Below are positions 17,928 through 25,707 of a stretch of DNA of 64,000 nt, one piece after another; positions within the stretch are counted from its first letter, which is position 1, and each line of letters opens with the position of its first letter. Source of the stretch: Acidobacteriaceae bacterium (GTDB taxonomy: Bacteria > Acidobacteriota > Terriglobia > Terriglobales > Acidobacteriaceae); NCBI GenBank assembly GCA_003134655.1, contig PLBY01000147.1, forward strand, positions 132,795-196,794, read 5' to 3'. Position numbers and translations under genes: made by a program. The notes under the pieces are model-generated. The model saw nothing but the letters and a program-made list of their open reading frames with translations, did not search any database and had not been told where the DNA came from.

Positions 17928-20243
17928 CTACGGGTTAACAACCTCGAGCGCAACGCTGCTCGTTTCTGCCGAGTTGGCTCCGACCATTAGATCGAACATG
18001 CCGGGCTCGACAACGCGACTCATGTTTACATCGATCAACGACAAGTCTGCCGGAGTGAGCGTAAAGTCGACAGTGACCTTCTGGCCGGGCTCCACGCTGA
18101 CTCGTTTGAAGCCGCGCAACTCCTTCACTGGACGAGTCACGGAGGCCACGCGCTGGTGAATGTAAAGCTGGGCCACCTCGTCCCCGGCTCGGTCGCCCGT
18201 ATTTGTAATGTCGACTGAGATTTTGGCGGAAGCGCCGGGACGAATACTCTTTGGCTCAACCCGGACGTTCTCGAAACGGAATTGCGTATAGCTAAGCCCG
18301 TAGCCAAAAGGGAATAACGGTTCGCGGCTGTCGAACAGGTAACTGCGGTTGCGGGAAGGCTTGTGATTGTAGAAATCCGGAAGTTGCCCCACCGTACGCG
18401 GGAAGGTGATGGGCAACTTGCCTCCGGGATTGAGGTCGCCGAACAATACGTTGGCCGCGGCAGTTCCGCCTTGTTCTCCTAAATACCAACCTTCCAGAAT
18501 TGCGGGAACGTGCTCCTTGACGTAGTTAATCGACAACGGCCGACCATTGATCAGAAGCACGACGGTGGGCTTGCCGGTCTCTACGATAGCCCTGACCAGA
18601 GCCTCCTGGGAACCCAGCAGATCGAGCGAGTCGCGGTCGCCCAGATGCTGTTCCGACCAGGCCTCGCGATTGGTACTTTCATTCTCTCCGACTACGACGA
18701 TGGCCACGTCCGCCTGCCGAGCGACGGCGGCCGCGGCGCGAATGGTTTCAACTTCCGCCTTGGGATCGGGCTGCGTGACTTTGTTCTCATACCACGCTGC
18801 CCAGCCCTGCTTTCCAGTCGTGATCTTGCAGCCCTCGGCGTAGAGCACCTTTACACCGTCGCCTACCCGCTTACGAATGCCGTCGAGAATGCTGATCTGG
18901 TTTCCAGGACCGGGGTCGCGGCTGTAGCCGCCCAGGTGAACATCGGCGGCATTGGGCCCGATTACCGCGATGGTTTTCAGTTTCTTGAGGTCGAGCGGGA
19001 GGAGCTTATTGTCATTCTTCAGCAACACAATCGACTTCTCCGCCACCTTCAACGCCAGTCGCTGATGCTCAGAGCTATTCGTGATCTTTTGTGCGTAGTC
19101 GGGGTCGACGTAAGGATTCTCGAACAGGCCGAGGCGGAACTTTGCCTCCAGCACACGCTGCACGGCCTGATCCAGTTCCGCCTCAGGAACCCTGCCTTCG
19201 CGCACCTGCTCGACCAATGTGGCGTAGACCGAGCCGTCCGACAGGTCGAAGTCCACGCCCGCAGCCAGAGCCTTGCGCGCTGCTTCCGCGAAATCAGCAG
19301 CGACGTGGTGTGTTTCAACCAGCATTTGCAGGCCACCGCCGTCCGAAGTGACGTAGCCTCGGAAGCCCCATTCCTGGCGCAGGACGCGGTCCAGCAGCCA
19401 GCGGTTGATGTGGTTCGGAATCGCGTCGATCTCGTTGTACGAAGCCATCGCGCTTCCGACATGGGCGTCTTGCACGGCGGCGCGGAAGGGAACAAGGAAC
19501 GTTTCCCGCAAATCGCGTTCGGAAAAATTCGCGGGAGCGGTGTTGGTCCCGCTTTCTGGCTGGCCGTGGGCGGCAAAATGTTTCATGGTGGCCATCACGT
19601 GGTGGCGGTCAATCGTCCATGAAGTGCCTTGCAGCCCGTTGATCGCTGCCACTCCCATGTGCGCTACGAGAAAAGGATCTTCGCCGTAGGTCTCTTCAGT
19701 TCTGCCCCAGCGCGGATCGCGTGCTAAGTCCAATACCGGGGTGAAAGCTTGACTAACTCCGGAGGAGGCCATCTCGTCTCCGGCAGCGTTGAACGCTTGC
19801 TGCACCAGTTCCGGATCCCACGTGCTGGCCAGGCCTAGGACTTGAGGAAAGCTCGTGCTCCCGTAGGCCATGAATCCGTGCAAAGCCTCGCCCATGAAAA
19901 TCGCGGGGATACCCAAACGAGTCTTCTCCATCAGGAAGTGCTGCGCTTTGTTGCGAGCCTCGGCGGCGTCGTGAGGGCTGACCTGCGAATCCTCCCGATA
20001 CAACTTGCCCAATGCTTCAAAGACTTGCTTTTCTTCGGGATTCTCCGAGTTCCGCGCTCGGCGCCGGCCTCCGGCGATTTGATCGACTTTCTCCTCCAGG
20101 GTCAGGCGCTTCACCAGGTCCGCGGCGCGCTGTTCGGGGGGGAGATTCGGATTGCGATAGGCGGGCTGGGATTCTTGAGAAAAACAAAGCGGAAGAAGTA
20201 AACCGATGAGAGCGAAACGAAGCAGATTCTGCCGAAGATGCAT
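17928..20243 (-). CDS. Glycoside hydrolase family 3 beta-glucosidase/beta-xylosidase, exported
   Basis: It has 771 residues. AAGGAGG five bases before the ATG at 20243 decides the start, and the signal peptide is MHLRQNLLRFALIGLLLPLCFSQ. The N-terminal TIM barrel has family 3 markers (ATMKHFAAHG; RDPRWGRTEETYGEDP) and the nucleophile in GYVTSDGGG (about D301; SDW is more usual). The C-terminal alpha/beta sandwich follows (KSIVLLKNDNKLLPLDLKK), then a fibronectin-III-like end (LRGFKRVSVEPGQKVTVDF). It removes terminal beta-linked glucose or xylose. It is first in the operon with GH31, under a LacI-type operator that matches the one at the Oar-like receptor. Confidence 0.92.
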   Translation of the reverse strand: MHLRQNLLRFALIGLLLPLCFSQESQPAYRNPNLPPEQRAADLVKRLTLEEKVDQIAGGRRRARNSENPEEKQVFEALGKLYREDSQVSPHDAAEARNKAQHFLMEKTRLGIPAIFMGEALHGFMAYGSTSFPQVLGLASTWDPELVQQAFNAAGDEMASSGVSQAFTPVLDLARDPRWGRTEETYGEDPFLVAHMGVAAINGLQGTSWTIDRHHVMATMKHFAAHGQPESGTNTAPANFSERDLRETFLVPFRAAVQDAHVGSAMASYNEIDAIPNHINRWLLDRVLRQEWGFRGYVTSDGGGLQMLVETHHVAADFAEAARKALAAGVDFDLSDGSVYATLVEQVREGRVPEAELDQAVQRVLEAKFRLGLFENPYVDPDYAQKITNSSEHQRLALKVAEKSIVLLKNDNKLLPLDLKKLKTIAVIGPNAADVHLGGYSRDPGPGNQISILDGIRKRVGDGVKVLYAEGCKITTGKQGWAAWYENKVTQPDPKAEVETIRAAAAVARQADVAIVVVGENESTNREAWSEQHLGDRDSLDLLGSQEALVRAIVETGKPTVVLLINGRPLSINYVKEHVPAILEGWYLGEQGGTAAANVLFGDLNPGGKLPITFPRTVGQLPDFYNHKPSRNRSYLFDSREPLFPFGYGLSYTQFRFENVRVEPKSIRPGASAKISVDITNTGDRAGDEVAQLYIHQRVASVTRPVKELRGFKRVSVEPGQKVTVDFTLTPADLSLIDVNMSRVVEPGMFDLMVGANSAETSSVALEVVNP

Positions 20244-20280
20244 GCAGCCTCCTTTTGTCACGAAGTCGCCAGACAAGTTC

Positions 20281-20294
20281 CGTAAACGATTACG
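20281..20294. promoter_or_regulatory. LacI-family-type operator upstream of the GH3-GH31 operon
   Basis: CGTAAACGATTACG is a perfect palindrome (CGTAA arms, central ACGA), 38 bases upstream of the GH3 start codon. It matches the receptor operator at 7365 at every position except two central-flanking bases. A shared sugar-responsive repressor is inferred. Confidence 0.6.
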
Positions 20295-20387
20295 CAAAAA
20301 TGGCACGCGAAGCATAGCACGTTCTTAGGGGCATGAACGTGAGTAGCGATACACGCTTCTACAAGCGGCAGTCGAGTCAGCCGCCGG

Positions 20388-23045
20388 CTATTGCGAGGTC
20401 TCGGTAAACGTTGCCACTGGATGCCCCAATCCGTACGGACCCTGAGCGGTCACGTGCACCGTACCAGAAGTCGATGGCAGAGTGAGGGTCACGCTGGCGA
20501 TACCCGAGCCCGAGGTGTCCGTCACCACGATCGGCGCCGAGAGCGTACCCGAATCCGTCGTGAAATATACGCTGGCGCCCCTGTTAGTTCCTCCGGACGA
20601 TCCCGCAGCGAGAGTCACCGACAGCGTTAGCTGAGTGCCGGGAGCGGCACTCTGGTTGTCTCCGGTCTTTGTAAAAGTGGCTGCGGGATTGCCGACCACG
20701 ATCCACCCGCCTTGAGTTTGGGCCGCTCCAGTATCCGTGCCTTGAACCGTGTAATGGTAGAAGCCGGGGGTATTGCCGGCGACCACAGTGATGGTTCCAT
20801 TCTGCGTTGTGGTCAAGTTTCCCTGCGTAACGGTGACGGTAATTCCAGTATCCGACTGCGGAGAGCCCAAGGCCACGCTGGCTGTCCCGGTAGTGAGCTT
20901 CGACTGCAGCGTAACCGTGCCGCCCGCCGCCACCATCGTCGTATCCGGATTCAGATCCCACTCTGAGGCGGGAGTGCTGGCCATACTACCGCTGACAACC
21001 AGCAAAGTCGCGGTATATGGAGCAAACGTCTGGGTCGCAGACCACGACTGTGAGGACGAAGCCACGATGGCCGTAGGTGACGATTGCGACAAGGTGTAGG
21101 TCGTCACGTTGGTGGGAGTGAACCCGGTCGTCGTGAACTGCACCTGCGCCGAGTTCCCCGGATCTTTATTGAGCACCATGATTGTCAGCGCAGTGCCGGT
21201 TGAGTTCAGCGCGGCGTAGGTACTGAACAGGCTCGGATTGGCATTGTGTGTGGCTGAAACTGAGGTCGTGCCGAAGCCGTGGTGCGCTCCGTCATAACTC
21301 GTAAACAATTTCAGAGACAGGTAATTCGGATTCGTGGGGGAGGGAGCAGTCCAACGCGAAGCCATGGACATGCGCTCGCGGCCGAGAATGCCGTACGCGT
21401 CGACATCTGCCAACGCTGTGGAGAAATCCGTATCGGTAAGAGGACTCGGCGCAAAATTCCACTCGGTGAAACTCAGCGGGGTTCCCGGGTAAATTGCGTT
21501 TGCCCACGCCCTCAGTCGCGGAATGCGAAAAGGCTTGGTATCCAGAGGCTGGTTCGTCGTCACGCTATTGGTGCCGAACCATGCCTGGCTGGTGTAGGTC
21601 GGATCCCACCAGTCGCGGGTGCTGCTCAGGGCCAGTGCCTGCGCTTGCGCTGTGGTTAGGCCACTGGCGCTGGTTTCGGGGTAGGCATGGACGTCGAAGA
21701 TGTCCAGCGTGCGAGCGCCGTTAACCGCGTCGTTCCACGCGATCTCGTTGAGCCACCACGGCATGAAGTCGATGTTGGCATGAGCCGACTTGTCGGTGCT
21801 GCCCGCAGCCGAGTTCCAGTAGTAGTACCAGCAGCAGCTCACCCAACCCATCCGAACCGCTTGCGGGTCCCAGGTCTTCATGTTGCTCGCTTCGGTTAGA
21901 TAAATATTCTGCAATTCGTCGTAGGTCGTGGGGTTGGGATGGACATCGCGGTGCGTGCCGCCCCAGATGTCGATCTCGTTGTCCATGTCGTAGAAGTGGC
22001 AGGACGTGGAGGAAAAATATGGGATAGGACACGATCCGCTGCCAAACGCCGTGGCCAGAGCCGCTGCCCAGTCGTTGCGATACACGCAGGTTGTCGTTGT
22101 GCAAGTCTTGGTGTGGTCGTCGAGGAGAGGAAAGTAGGTGTTATTCAGGTCGGTGGAAGTCGCCGTGATATACGTCGGCGGGTTATTGTTGCATGTCCCG
22201 GAGACAATCCCGTCCCCAGCGCTGCTATTGTAAGGATCGAAGGCACACTGCGCGGGCCAAGTGGTGTTTGGGAAGCTCCAGTGATAATTAGGCGGGGAGG
22301 CGACTTCTGCGCTCTGTGCCACCCAGGGCAGCATAACCATCGTCATCAGCGGGACGCTGTTCGCAGCTTTGACGTCCCCGATCCACTGAATTGAATCACT
22401 CACCCCAGTTACGCCTTGCGGACTGCTGAAACCATTGAAGGCAAAATCTTCGAAATAGTAGTCATTGTCGGCATTGTCGGTTCCGAGTTGCCAGTTGTAG
22501 GTGGATGCAGCATTCCCGCCCCAGCGCACCACGCTCAGGCCGCTATCGGTGATAGTCGGTGCATCCTGTGGGAAAGCTCCGCCATAAACGTACGGGCTGA
22601 TTGTGTGCCGGTTGGACAGAACATCAATCGTCACGTTGACGCTCGTGACCGGGCCGGAGGGCGTCGCCGACACCTGGCTGGAATTCGCGCTCGTGCCCGC
22701 AGAATTGGCGGCCGACACAACGTAGTAATAGGTGGTGCCATTCGCGACGGTAGAGTCGGTGTAGTTGGTCGTGGTCGGCGATGAAAGGGTAGTGTATGGC
22801 CCACCCGTTGCTGTTGCACGCCCGACGTTATAACTGGTCGCACCGGAACTCGCATTCCAAGTGAGAGCAACCTGCTGGTTTCCTGCGGTTGCGGTCAGGC
22901 CCGTCGGCACTGCTGGAGGTTGCGGTTGCTGGCCCCCGCCTCCCCCGCTAGAACCCGATCCGCCGCAGGACGGGAGGAGGAAGAGAGCGGATGCTAAAGT
23001 CAACACGATTAGGGCGGAACTACTCCAGCGGAGAAGGGCTACCAT
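20388..23045 (-). CDS. Glycoside hydrolase family 44 lipoprotein (endoglucanase/xyloglucanase) with Fn3 and Ig-like domains
   Basis: This is an 885-residue protein. The N-terminus has a lipobox (LFLLPSCGGS, Cys27), so it is probably a lipoprotein at a membrane surface. A Gly/Gln/Pro linker follows, then a fibronectin-III domain at about 44-130. The GH44 catalytic domain starts at about 135 (SNRHTISPYVYGGAF; VVRWGGNAASTYNW; NADNDYYFEDF). The clan GH-A acid/base is E357 in YDMDNEIDIW and the nucleophile E528 in LSFTEWNF. The last 190 residues are Ser/Thr/Gly-rich Ig-like modules. GH44 enzymes cut beta-1,4-glucans, many preferring xyloglucan. With GH31 and GH3 adjacent, complete xyloglucan breakdown is the natural reading. 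A 72-base gap and a separate operator suggest its own promoter. Confidence 0.88.
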   Translation of the reverse strand: MVALLRWSSSALIVLTLASALFLLPSCGGSGSSGGGGGQQPQPPAVPTGLTATAGNQQVALTWNASSGATSYNVGRATATGGPYTTLSSPTTTNYTDSTVANGTTYYYVVSAANSAGTSANSSQVSATPSGPVTSVNVTIDVLSNRHTISPYVYGGAFPQDAPTITDSGLSVVRWGGNAASTYNWQLGTDNADNDYYFEDFAFNGFSSPQGVTGVSDSIQWIGDVKAANSVPLMTMVMLPWVAQSAEVASPPNYHWSFPNTTWPAQCAFDPYNSSAGDGIVSGTCNNNPPTYITATSTDLNNTYFPLLDDHTKTCTTTTCVYRNDWAAALATAFGSGSCPIPYFSSTSCHFYDMDNEIDIWGGTHRDVHPNPTTYDELQNIYLTEASNMKTWDPQAVRMGWVSCCWYYYWNSAAGSTDKSAHANIDFMPWWLNEIAWNDAVNGARTLDIFDVHAYPETSASGLTTAQAQALALSSTRDWWDPTYTSQAWFGTNSVTTNQPLDTKPFRIPRLRAWANAIYPGTPLSFTEWNFAPSPLTDTDFSTALADVDAYGILGRERMSMASRWTAPSPTNPNYLSLKLFTSYDGAHHGFGTTSVSATHNANPSLFSTYAALNSTGTALTIMVLNKDPGNSAQVQFTTTGFTPTNVTTYTLSQSSPTAIVASSSQSWSATQTFAPYTATLLVVSGSMASTPASEWDLNPDTTMVAAGGTVTLQSKLTTGTASVALGSPQSDTGITVTVTQGNLTTTQNGTITVVAGNTPGFYHYTVQGTDTGAAQTQGGWIVVGNPAATFTKTGDNQSAAPGTQLTLSVTLAAGSSGGTNRGASVYFTTDSGTLSAPIVVTDTSGSGIASVTLTLPSTSGTVHVTAQGPYGLGHPVATFTETSQ

Positions 23046-23060
23046 AACGATTATGTTACC

Positions 23061-23076
23061 GAAAAAATCGGTTTTC
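23061..23076. promoter_or_regulatory. AT-rich palindrome with central CG upstream of GH44, possible operator
   Basis: GAAAAAATCGGTTTTC contains AAAATCGGTTTT, one mismatch from the perfect palindrome AAAATCGATTTT found upstream of the receptor at 7286. It is 16 bases upstream of the GH44 start codon. A second short inverted repeat, CATAACGATTATG (23043-23055), covers the start codon itself. Possible LacI-family binding. Confidence 0.4.
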
Positions 23077-23209
23077 TAAGCAATCCTTTTTGGGGTGTTC
23101 CCGAATCCGGCAGTCGGGCAATCATCGTTCAGGGCCAGATGATCCGCGGCCTGGCGCATTGCGAATTGGGACCGATGACTGCTACGATCGCTTTCGTTTT
23201 GAAGTAAGA

Positions 23210-23665
23210 ATGGGGACTCCGATCCACATCGCGGCTGCAGAACCCGAAGACCTCGAATGGTGTGCCCGCGTGATGGCATCGAGCGAACCTTGGATTACTC
23301 TTCGCCGTGATCTCGAGGGATGTCGCGCGACGCTGGTTCGTCCCGGTACCGAGCTTTTCGTGGCTCGCGCGCAAGATCTCCCTGCAGGTTTCATCCTGGT
23401 CGCGCCCTACGGTCTGGCGGGATCTCCGTACATCGCCTGCTTCGCGGTTGCGCCTGAAGGGCGCGGACAGGGCATCGGATCACGACTTCTGCGCTTTGCC
23501 GAAGAGCACTTCGCCGGCCGCGAGCACATCTTTTTGCTGGTGTCATCGTTCAATGACCGTGCTCAACGATTCTATCGCCAGCACGGGTACGAGCTCATCG
23601 GCGAACTCAAGGATTACATCGTGCCGGGCAAGTCGGAACTCATCTTGCACAAAAGGCTTCCATGA
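23210..23665 (+). CDS. GNAT-family N-acetyltransferase
   Basis: It has 151 residues from the ATG at 23210, where the GNAT fold begins (MGTPIHIAAAEPEDLEWCARV); the 40 extra residues of the track start are not GNAT-like and lie in the GH44 promoter region. The acetyl-CoA-binding signature is seen at FAVAPEGRGQGIGSRLLRFA (motif A, R/QxxGxG/A). The C-terminal motif FNDRAQRFYRQHGYELIGEL is typical of the family. Its substrate is not predictable. It overlaps the MFS gene by 4 bases (ATGA), so the two are translationally coupled; it may modify a compound the transporter handles. Confidence 0.85.
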   Translation: MGTPIHIAAAEPEDLEWCARVMASSEPWITLRRDLEGCRATLVRPGTELFVARAQDLPAGFILVAPYGLAGSPYIACFAVAPEGRGQGIGSRLLRFAEEHFAGREHIFLLVSSFNDRAQRFYRQHGYELIGELKDYIVPGKSELILHKRLP

Positions 23666-24936
23666 CCGCGGTTCCAGCGACGGCAACCGCGTCGACCTCC
23701 ATGAATAAACGCCTCGTGCTGCTGCTGATGGCCGCGGCCTCAGTGGGATATGTGTGCCGCGTCGCGGTCACCGTGGTCGCGCCCAACATGATGAGGGACT
23801 TCGGGCTGACCCAAACGCAGATGGGCACGGTGTTCAGCGCCTTCCTGGTGGGGTACACCTTATTTCAGGTGCCCTCGGGAGGGCTTGCGGATCGGGTCAG
23901 CGCGCGCCGCATCTTTCTTTTTCTTTGCACCGGCTGGGCGTTGCTCACGGTTCTCACTGCGCTGGTGGGATGGCGTGGATTCGGATTGGCGATGGTCATT
24001 CCGCAACTGTGGGCGATCCGCGCAATATTCGGAGTCGTTGCTGCTCCTACCTATCCAACCTCGGGACGAACCATCGCCATCACGATGCCGCCGCGCTTGC
24101 AAGCCCGGGCGAACAGCCTGGTGCTGGCGAGCGTTGGAGTGGGATCAGCGGTTACTCCTCTGTTGCTGGCGCCCATCACCACTCGCTACGGATGGCGCAC
24201 GGCACTGTGGGTGGCGGCGTTCATGAGCGCGGTTGCCGGATTGCTGTGGTCGAGGTTTGGACCGCGAGAACTTCACTTGCATGCTACTTCAAATGAGGAG
24301 GCCTCGGCCCATCGCTCCACCGCGACTGGATCGCCGAACAACTCGGCTCAACCGTTGCGCTTGCCGAGTTTCTGGTTCCTCTCCGCCAGTTATCTGCTGC
24401 AAGGCTACCTGGGGTACATCTTCATTTTCTGGTTCTATCTTTATCTGGTCCAGGTACGCCACTTTGAGGTGCTCAAGGCTGCCAGCTTCACCGCACTGCC
24501 ATGGATCGCCACCACGTTTGCCATCCCGCTCGGAGGCGTCTTCTCGGACTGGGCGGTGATCCGCTGGGGCGCGACCTGGGGACGCCGCAGCGTTCCGCTG
24601 GTTGCTCTGTGTTCGGCGGCCATCTTTCTAGTGATTGGCGCGCGCACTCCGAAGCCCATGGTGGCGGTGGCAGCACTCACGACGTGTACGGTGCTGGTGC
24701 TTTGTACAGAGGGCCCGTTCTGGGCGACGATGACTCAACTCTCCGGCGAACATAGCGGCATTGCGGGCGGCACCATGAACTTTGGCAGCAATCTGGGCGG
24801 CATGGTTTCGCCTGCTCTCACGCCCTGGCTGGCGCAGCGGATCGGATGGGAATCGGCATTGACGCTGACTGCGGGGTTGGCGATCGTGGCAGGCTTGTTG
24901 TGGCTGGGTGTGCGGGTTGAGCCCACCGAAGAATGA
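23662..24936 (+). CDS. Major facilitator superfamily transporter
   Basis: It has 424 residues and about 12 membrane segments. MFS hallmark loop 2-3 is GGLADRVSARRIFL (GxxxDRxGRR-like). Both halves begin with the usual layout (NMMRDFGLTQTQMGTVFSAF in half one, GGVFSDWAVIRWGATWGRRS in half two). The pattern resembles the anion:cation symporter group that carries hexuronates, tartrate or other organic anions, but the substrate is uncertain. It is coupled to the GNAT gene upstream by ATGA overlap. The true start could be the later ATG at 23701 (MNKRLVLLLMAAASV); 23662 is kept because of the overlap. Confidence 0.85.
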   Translation: MTAVPATATASTSMNKRLVLLLMAAASVGYVCRVAVTVVAPNMMRDFGLTQTQMGTVFSAFLVGYTLFQVPSGGLADRVSARRIFLFLCTGWALLTVLTALVGWRGFGLAMVIPQLWAIRAIFGVVAAPTYPTSGRTIAITMPPRLQARANSLVLASVGVGSAVTPLLLAPITTRYGWRTALWVAAFMSAVAGLLWSRFGPRELHLHATSNEEASAHRSTATGSPNNSAQPLRLPSFWFLSASYLLQGYLGYIFIFWFYLYLVQVRHFEVLKAASFTALPWIATTFAIPLGGVFSDWAVIRWGATWGRRSVPLVALCSAAIFLVIGARTPKPMVAVAALTTCTVLVLCTEGPFWATMTQLSGEHSGIAGGTMNFGSNLGGMVSPALTPWLAQRIGWESALTLTAGLAIVAGLLWLGVRVEPTEE

Positions 24937-24974
24937 GTCGGGACGTGTTCGCGCGTGCGCGTAAAATCGGCTGC

Positions 24975-25481
24975 ATGAAGGTAGTCTGCTATTTCGGAAT
25001 GGCTGTAGCGTGCGGCATCTGCCTCCTCTTGGCGCCTTGCGCCCCCGCTCAACCCCCCGCTCACAATGCAGCAGCGAGTCCGGCAGCCGCCCAATTGCAT
25101 TCTTACCTTGAACAAGCTGCGGAAGCGATGCACAAAGGCGATCTTCCTGCCGCCGCGGAAACGCTTCGACGCGCTTTAGCGATCGACCCACATTCGCTGG
25201 CCGCCCTCAATAACCTGGGGATCGTGCTGGCGCGAGGGGGCAAGCCCAGCGCGCATTTACCTTCCTCAAGAATTTCTGGGACCGGTCAGGAAATCGGATC
25301 CGGACGGCTGGTCATCGCCAGGAATACGTCGAAAACGAAAAGTCCGATGGCGACGTCGTTGAACAATGTCGCCTGTCGGAGAGTCGGCCATAGCTGGTTG
25401 GCGGCCCAGAACAAAAAAGCACAGGCCAGAAGGATGGCCTTGATCAACTCCGACCGCGAGGGTCGCCGCACCGCTTCGTAA
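24975..25481 (+). pseudogene. Truncated exported TPR protein (broken gene)
   Basis: From the ATG at 24975 the frame encodes a signal peptide (MKVVCYFGMAVACGICLLLA) and one to two TPRs (YLEQAAEAMHKGDLPAAAET, RALAIDPHSLAALNNLGIVL). After residue about 94 (ARGGKPSAHL) the pattern stops. The remaining residues are low-quality sequence that is simply the opposite strand of the membrane-protein gene at 25286. The homologous TPR proteins in this window have 370-380 residues, so this looks like a 5' remnant left by a deletion or rearrangement near 25255. It could still be translated as a short secreted protein. Confidence 0.65.
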
Positions 25482-25657
25482 ACCAGACAGGCACAGGCAA
25501 TCATGGCGAGCGGAAGCGCCGCGAGGATATCGTGTGCGTTCGCGGGAAAGAGTGCGGGAACAATATCCCATACCAGGAGCACGCCAACGCTGATGAGCGT
25601 CACAACGCACAGGATCACCGGCAGGGACCGGCGACCCCGGTTCAGACGAATGGACAT
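25286..25657 (-). CDS. Small hydrophobic membrane protein, function unknown
   Basis: This is a 123-residue protein with four predicted membrane segments (about residues 12-33, 41-60, 71-89 and 97-114) and a basic N-terminus (MSIRLNRGRRS). I do not recognise a family. It lies 50 bases downstream of amtB on the same strand and may be its distal operon member. Its 3' end overlaps the broken TPR reading frame on the other strand, and the membrane protein is the more credible of the two there. Confidence 0.65.
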   Translation of the reverse strand: MSIRLNRGRRSLPVILCVVTLISVGVLLVWDIVPALFPANAHDILAALPLAMIACACLVYEAVRRPSRSELIKAILLACAFLFWAANQLWPTLRQATLFNDVAIGLFVFDVFLAMTSRPDPIS

Positions 25658-25707
25658 AAAAAGGCCCTCTGGTGAAGACCGCGTTTTGCGAATGCAGCAC
25701 CCGGCGT

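Noticed and set aside
18510-19622. 370-residue plus-strand ORF
   Set aside because: It lies wholly antisense to the GH3 gene, which has catalytic motifs and a strong Shine-Dalgarno sequence; the ORF shows no domain.
20301-20315. TGGCACG resembling a sigma54 -24 element
   Set aside because: No TTGC -12 element at the right distance and no plus-strand gene downstream.
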